A DNA stretch of 64,000 nucleotides, taken from IMG/VR virus record IMGVR_UViG_3300021197_001279, positions 22,005-86,004 of that record, one strand, 5' to 3'. Source of the stretch: a virus. The translations under genes were made by a program, and so were the position numbers. The notes under the pieces are model-generated. The model ran no database searches. It had not been told where the DNA came from and was given only the letters and a program-made list of their open reading frames with translations. Of the stretch, positions 60,403-64,000 are shown one piece after another. How positions within the stretch are numbered: the first letter of the stretch is position 1; each line of letters begins with the position of its first letter.

Positions 60403-61637
60403 GTTATCCCTAATATTTGCTTTACTTTTGCGTTGTTCAAGAAAGTTGTTTTCCATCCGGCAAGTCTTTCTGCAACACCCTCTGGGTATTTGCTATCACC
60501 TTTAGCGGCTGCATTATTTCCAACACCTTGATAATAACTTTCACCTTTTTTAACATTTCTGTCTGGTAAGTCAAATTGGGATGGGTAAGATGCCCATTCC
60601 CGTGCCATTGCTTGAGCAGCAGCGATTGCATCGTCATGTTTGCCAACCATGTACCCATGTAAAGTAGGCTGCTTATTACTAAGAATCAAATAAGCACCCA
60701 TGACATCTTGAATCTCTTTGCCGAAAACTTGATTCTGGTTAATATTTAAGTCTGCTATTACGTTTTGGAACGTCTGGGTACTGTTAACAGAAAAAGATCC
60801 ACCTAGCTGGTATCTTCCAACCGCAAATACTCCAACACCCTTGTTGTTTGCGCTTCTTGAGTTTTGAGATGCTCTAATTTCTGCTATGGTTTTAGTTGAT
60901 AACTTACCAGTGCCGGCACGGTAATCTCCAAATTCTTGAACAACCGTGCTATCACACGTAGTTTTCTCGCCACAATTGTATGCATTGTAAGACTTGGGAC
61001 CTTTGTAGCCTGTCTCGTGTGATGCGATATCATCAAGAAAATCTTTGAGAGCGGGTATGAAATCTTTGTATTCTTGTAGGGTATAAATCTTAAAGCTTTT
61101 CTGTGCAGTGCTTTTCTTTGCTGGTGCGGCATTACCAACTAAAGCTGGTGGTTGGCCCAAGAATGCAGCTTGGGCTGCCTTCCTTTGTTGTTGAACGGTT
61201 CTTTGACCAGGTACTCTTGTTTTTATTTTAGTTGATAAAATTACAGAGCGTTGACCATTTGACTCTTTCATCAAACGACACTCGATTACATCTCCGCTAC
61301 TAGGGATTGTAGTGTTTTCTGGCATCTCGACAACGCACTGTGGATGTAGATTAATAAGTTTGTTAGAAATGTCTGCACAACTTGGCAAGAATGGGTCGGG
61401 GTAGATAAGATTATGTATCCCTATTGGTCTAATCCTAAGCAATACGTAAGTGGTATCGCCAACTTGAACCTTCGTTCCATTGCTGTCTGCCGGTTCGTTA
61501 TCAGATAAAACAATAGCATCAAACACCTGTGGCAGGTTACTGTAAACAGAATCAATGAACGCTTCTTGAAACAAGTCTGCACGACTGCTTAAGCGATCAG
61601 AAAAATTACGTACCTGTTGGGGTGTCAAAATGCTCAT
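60399..61637 (-). CDS. Baseplate hub protein with muramidase domain (gp5-like)
   Basis: A 412-aa protein. Residues 1-about 140 look like an OB-fold hub domain (beta-strands 'TYVLLRIRPIG', 'VIECRLMKES'). A Gln/Ala linker follows, then a lysozyme-like domain from about 190 to 400: 'DDIASHETGY' with the probable catalytic Glu at 208, 'SYNAYNCGE', 'STKTIAEIRASQ' and 'GVFAVGRYQL' near 270, the pattern of lambda-R-like muramidases. This parallels T4 gp5, whose lysozyme pierces the peptidoglycan during injection, but the muramidase is of a different type and position. It begins on the stop of the 98-aa gene (ATGA). Confidence 0.82.
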   Translation of the reverse strand: MSILTPQQVRNFSDRLSSRADLFQEAFIDSVYSNLPQVFDAIVLSDNEPADSNGTKVQVGDTTYVLLRIRPIGIHNLIYPDPFLPSCADISNKLINLHPQCVVEMPENTTIPSSGDVIECRLMKESNGQRSVILSTKIKTRVPGQRTVQQQRKAAQAAFLGQPPALVGNAAPAKKSTAQKSFKIYTLQEYKDFIPALKDFLDDIASHETGYKGPKSYNAYNCGEKTTCDSTVVQEFGDYRAGTGKLSTKTIAEIRASQNSRSANNKGVGVFAVGRYQLGGSFSVNSTQTFQNVIADLNINQNQVFGKEIQDVMGAYLILSNKQPTLHGYMVGKHDDAIAAAQAMAREWASYPSQFDLPDRNVKKGESYYQGVGNNAAAKGDSKYPEGVAERLAGWKTTFLNNAKVKQILGIT

Positions 61638-61930
61638 TTATCTTCTTTCTCGGAATTCTGTATTACGTCAAAAATCCCTGCGAAGTCCTTATCGGTCAAT
61701 TCGTCAGAAGTGCTTTCGCCTTTTTTCATAAGGCCACACAACTTGACCAACTGCTCGTTGGACCTCTGCAGGGTTTCTACGTACTTTGCCAGAACGCCAC
61801 CAATTTGATTGTGTCGGGCCTCATCCACAGAAAGCCACTTGATGGCATCATCAAGCAACTCTCGTGTGATTTGTCGGTCATCTTCAATGTTTTTAATGGC
61901 TTCTTTAATGTGTTTTTCGCTATTACTCAT
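61634..61930 (-). CDS. Small hypothetical helical protein
   Basis: A 98-aa, charged, helical protein ('HIKEAIKNIEDDRQITRELLDDAIKWL', 'NQIGGVLAKYVETLQRSNEQLVKLCGLM'). It lies between the late sigma factor and the hub gene and is coupled to the hub gene by ATGA. A promoter-like CTATTTA lies only 5 nt before its start, which might give a nearly leaderless message or serve the hub gene instead. No family is recognised. Confidence 0.55.
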   Translation of the reverse strand: MSNSEKHIKEAIKNIEDDRQITRELLDDAIKWLSVDEARHNQIGGVLAKYVETLQRSNEQLVKLCGLMKKGESTSDELTDKDFAGIFDVIQNSEKEDK

Positions 61931-61935
61931 ACATT

Positions 61936-61942
61936 TAAATAG
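61936..61942 (-). promoter_or_regulatory. Late-promoter-like CTATTTA before the 98-aa gene
   Basis: CCTATTTAAA in the 19-nt gap, only 5 nt before the ATG at 61930, closer than the usual 20-35 nt. It might serve the hub gene downstream. Weakest of the intergenic set. Confidence 0.3.
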
Positions 61943-61949
61943 GTTTCAG

Positions 61950-62651
61950 TTAGATTTTACCGTCATCCCAGTCCACCTTGAACTCCCTGTATCTCTCCCT
62001 CATTTTATTGAGTTGAGTCACAATTTGCTTGGTGTTCATACCCGTGATTTCTCGTAGGTAAAGATAAATTGCTTTCTTGTTAAAGATGTCTATTTCTTCA
62101 ACAGATGACAAAACAATTTTTACGGCCTCATAAACTTTCCGCTCTTGTTCTTTATCAAAGTCAGAATCCCAAGTATCAATCTCTACCCATAGGTTGTTCC
62201 AAAACTCAGTGTTTATGGACTCCTTGATGAATTGATCTCCTGGGTCAACAAAGTTGGTTTGAAGTTCCAACTCTGCTTCTTCATAAGGCACTTCACGTTG
62301 TAGACGTTTGGTGTTCTTTTTTACCTTGTGAATAAACCAGTTTTTTGTGATAACTGAAAAGTACGAGAACGCTTTTGAGCCTCTGTTCGGATCGTACTTG
62401 TCTAAAATTGTTGTTAACCATACCTTGCACTCCATTCTTAGTTCGTCAATGTTTGGGAGAGAGGTAAACTTGTACGCGAATACAATTTTATCAACCATTT
62501 CGTTAAAAGCTGGTTGAATCCAGTCTCCATATAATACTTCTTTCTCTGCTCGGTCTTCAGAGACACAATACTTAAGTATTGCGTTCTCGTGATCCTGCGT
62601 AAAATACATTCTCCCCATAGGGTTTTTGCTCCTGGATTTCTTTTTCTTCAC
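61950..62651 (-). CDS. Late transcription sigma factor (gp55-like)
   Basis: A 233-aa sigma factor. A basic N-terminus ('KKKKSRSKNP') is followed by 'RMYFTQDHENAILKY'. The sigma-70 region-2-like core is 'ELRMECKVWLTTILDKYDPNRGSKAFSYFSVITKNWFIHKVKK' in two parts, residues about 70-115. A C-terminal helical region ('YLREITGMNTKQIVTQLNKMRERY') recalls a region-4-like helix-turn-helix. T4 gp55 directs RNA polymerase to TATAAATA late promoters with sliding-clamp help; this copy may recognise CTATTTA sites here. The start is GTG 62651 with GAGGAG upstream; ATG 62618 (AGGAG) is an alternative. It overlaps the previous gene by 80 nt. Confidence 0.82.
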   Translation of the reverse strand: MKKKKSRSKNPMGRMYFTQDHENAILKYCVSEDRAEKEVLYGDWIQPAFNEMVDKIVFAYKFTSLPNIDELRMECKVWLTTILDKYDPNRGSKAFSYFSVITKNWFIHKVKKNTKRLQREVPYEEAELELQTNFVDPGDQFIKESINTEFWNNLWVEIDTWDSDFDKEQERKVYEAVKIVLSSVEEIDIFNKKAIYLYLREITGMNTKQIVTQLNKMRERYREFKVDWDDGKI

Positions 62652-62967
62652 GATCAGACTCCTCGGAATATTCGATCTCTAAAGCATCTGTCAATGATGA
62701 TACGTCCGCATACTCTTCTTCCAAAATGTCGAGAAGAGAACGCGTATGGGCGAAAAGGTGTTGGATGTTTTCGTCCCCATAATACGTATCAAGTTGATAG
62801 ATAGCCTTAAGATGATCACGATAATTAGCAACTAGTTCAACTAAATCCCCTATGTTTTGAGAAACATAGGTAATTCTTGTTGATTGCTCTCGTGAAAACC
62901 AGATCAAAAACCCATTAAGAATGAGTGAGATTATTAATGCAAATATGAGCCATAGTTCTAGTGTCAT
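62572..62967 (-). CDS. Membrane-anchored coiled-coil protein
   Basis: A 131-aa protein. The start is ATG 62967, overlapping the previous stop as ATGA. The first 20 residues ('LELWLIFALIISLILNGFLIWF') form one transmembrane helix, followed by a helical soluble part (about 30-110) with acidic residues. The gene ends 80 nt inside the late sigma gene, an unusually long overlap. Function unknown; a membrane-tethered regulator or inhibitor is conceivable but there is no evidence. Confidence 0.5.
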   Translation of the reverse strand: MTLELWLIFALIISLILNGFLIWFSREQSTRITYVSQNIGDLVELVANYRDHLKAIYQLDTYYGDENIQHLFAHTRSLLDILEEEYADVSSLTDALEIEYSEESDREEKEIQEQKPYGENVFYAGSRERNT

Positions 62968-63227
62968 GTGTTTGGTTCCCAATTGTTATTGCGTGCCTTC
63001 TTCTTTGCTTCGTCAAGAATCGCTCTATTTTCCTCTATAGCGTTCTTAACTTCGTCCCCTACCTTACCACTCTCCGTCTTAGTTTCGCGACGAATAAAGG
63101 GCATTTCAGGTACTCTATGGATAGTTTCCAATCCACATTGAAGACACTCATTGTGCTCCTCGCTCATACCATGATAAATATAGTATCCAGTATCACAAGT
63201 TTTGCACATGTAGTGATACTTTGGCAT
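62964..63227 (-). CDS. FmdB-like zinc-ribbon protein
   Basis: An 87-aa protein with an N-terminal zinc ribbon: 'YHYMCKTCDTGY' and 'NECLQCGLETIHRVP', two C-x2-C pairs about 18 residues apart, as in FmdB-type domains. The C-terminal half is charged and helical. The ATG at 63227 lies on the previous stop (TGATG). Such small zinc proteins are frequent in phages and may bind nucleic acid or RNA polymerase (inference). Confidence 0.65.
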   Translation of the reverse strand: MPKYHYMCKTCDTGYYIYHGMSEEHNECLQCGLETIHRVPEMPFIRRETKTESGKVGDEVKNAIEENRAILDEAKKKARNNNWEPNT

Positions 63228-63433
63228 CACTCATCCCCGGTGAGGATAGTCGGCGTTGCTTTGGCTTGAGGAGCCTTCACGGTGGGCGGGTTAACGATTA
63301 CAAGTTCTCCTGTGTCGTCCACCTGCACGCTGAACCCTCGAAGAACCGGAGTGATGTCCGATTGTTCCATGAGGGATTTTTGAAGCGCCATCATAATTGC
63401 TCCGACGGCTTGATTTGATAATTTATGGTTCAT
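63227..63433 (-). CDS. Small conserved hypothetical protein
   Basis: A 68-aa protein: 'KLSNQAVGAIMMALQKSLMEQSDITPVLRGFSVQVDDTGELVIVNPPTV'. It has a helix, then a beta-hairpin and a Pro-rich tail. The start ATG 63433 is preferred for its AAGGAG six nt upstream; an ATG at 63454 lies within the previous gene's end. I remember close relatives in many marine phages as hypothetical proteins. Unknown role. Confidence 0.6.
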   Translation of the reverse strand: MNHKLSNQAVGAIMMALQKSLMEQSDITPVLRGFSVQVDDTGELVIVNPPTVKAPQAKATPTILTGDE

Positions 63434-63447
63434 TTTTTCTCCTTGGT

Positions 63448-64000
63448 TTACCATTTAAAGTTTTTTAAGTAATACTTCACGATCTTCTGAAGTTCTTCGT
63501 CAAATTGTCTTTCGGGTTTCCACCCTAACGATCTTAGTTTGTCATCATTCAATGCATACCTAACGTCTTGGCCGGGTCTTTTAAAAGTTAGATCTAAATA
63601 ATCTTCAACAGGATCTTCCTTTTCGAGATATTGTCCTGTATGATACTTAAAGGAATTAATTACCTTAACTGCTGTTGTTAAATTCTTTTGTTCAAAACCG
63701 CCGGCTACGTTATAAATTTCGTTAGTAGAGCCAGACTCTATGATTGTTATAGCAGCTTTGGCCGTGTCATCTGCGTGAAGCCAGTTTCTAATCGGCTCAC
63801 CCTCATCATGTAATCTAATTTTCTTGCCTCTTTGAAGATGCTTAACGCAAATTGGTATTAGCTTTTCAGGATATTGACCAACTCCATAATTGTTTGTAGG
63901 TCGCAAAATTAAATACTTAATAACGTATGTCCTTGCCCAAGCAAAAATTAACATTTCAGCTGCTGCTTTTGATGCAGAATAGGGGTTGGAAGGCTTTAAA
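63448..64000 (-). CDS. dTDP-glucose 4,6-dehydratase-like enzyme (extended SDR), C-terminal part
   Basis: Only the C-terminal about 183 residues are in the window; the start lies beyond 64000. The active-site motif Y-x3-K is visible as 'NPYSASKAAAE' at the window edge (63961-63999), followed by 'ILRPTNNYGVGQYPEKLIP' and 'GEPIRNWLHADDTAKA' with substrate-loop features, and 'GRDV/GQDVRYALNDDKLRSLGW' near the end. RmlB enzymes make dTDP-4-keto-6-deoxyglucose, a precursor for capsule or O-antigen sugars. In a phage it might glycosylate virion parts or alter host surfaces (inference). Confidence 0.88.
   Translation of the reverse strand, partial: LKPSNPYSASKAAAEMLIFAWARTYVIKYLILRPTNNYGVGQYPEKLIPICVKHLQRGKKIRLHDEGEPIRNWLHADDTAKAAITIIESGSTNEIYNVAGGFEQKNLTTAVKVINSFKYHTGQYLEKEDPVEDYLDLTFKRPGQDVRYALNDDKLRSLGWKPERQFDEELQKIVKYYLKNFKW

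Noticed and set aside
61622-61942. Long plus-strand frame opposite the 98-aa gene
   Set aside because: The minus-strand frame has ATGA coupling and an operon context; the plus frame has neither.

Overview
The window is part of a tailed double-stranded DNA phage genome of the T4-like (contractile-tail myovirus) type. The signature genes are a gp17-type large terminase, gp20-type portal, gp21-type prohead protease, gp22-type scaffold, the first codons of a probable gp23-type capsid gene, gp25- and gp6-type baseplate wedge proteins, a gp5-like hub protein with a muramidase domain, a gp61-type primase, gp47/gp46 (Mre11/Rad50) recombination functions and a gp55-type late sigma factor. The DNA is AT-rich and almost every gene lies on the minus strand, so transcription runs from right to left. 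Many proteins have the Ser/Thr/Gly/Asn-rich look and short N-terminal modules that I associate with marine myophages. The bacterial host cannot be named from the sequence. Perfect -35 elements suggest a host with an ordinary housekeeping sigma-70.

Reading in the direction of transcription (64000 to 1): (1) 64000-61634 holds the end of a nucleotide-sugar dehydratase gene, several small genes, and the late sigma factor. (2) 61637-49185 is a baseplate module: hub/muramidase, a 339-aa protein, a 2163-aa protein, gp25, gp6 and a DNRLRE-like protein. (3) 49195-29233 encodes very large tail/adhesin proteins, including a 2199-aa protein with about four LamG-like folds and two pairs of related proteins. 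(4) 29243-23442 is a compact replication/recombination operon. It opens with a consensus sigma-70 promoter and closes with a hairpin terminator. It carries a 59-aa protein, a RuvC-like nuclease, primase, tRNA-Leu(UAA), thioredoxin and a single-chain Mre11-Rad50 fusion. (5) 23422-20238 is a run of small membrane or metal-binding genes (a possible lysis cassette). (6) 20228-13836 is the packaging and head module (terminase, portal, accessory genes, protease). (7) 13835-1399 is a 12-kb block inserted between the protease and scaffold genes, which are neighbours in T4. It carries a phage-encoded ribosomal protein bS21 and a family of fibre or surface proteins. (8) 1319-1 returns to the head module with the scaffold and the start of the capsid gene.

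Two regulatory classes can be seen. Early genes have TTGACA-type promoters. Many late genes share a CTATTTA(T/A)TA element about 20-35 nt before the start codon, which I propose as the recognition site of the local gp55-type sigma. The same element precedes the only plus-strand gene I accept, a 55-aa two-helix membrane protein at 26702-26869. Genes are tightly packed, with many ATGA and TAATG overlaps that fixed several start sites here.
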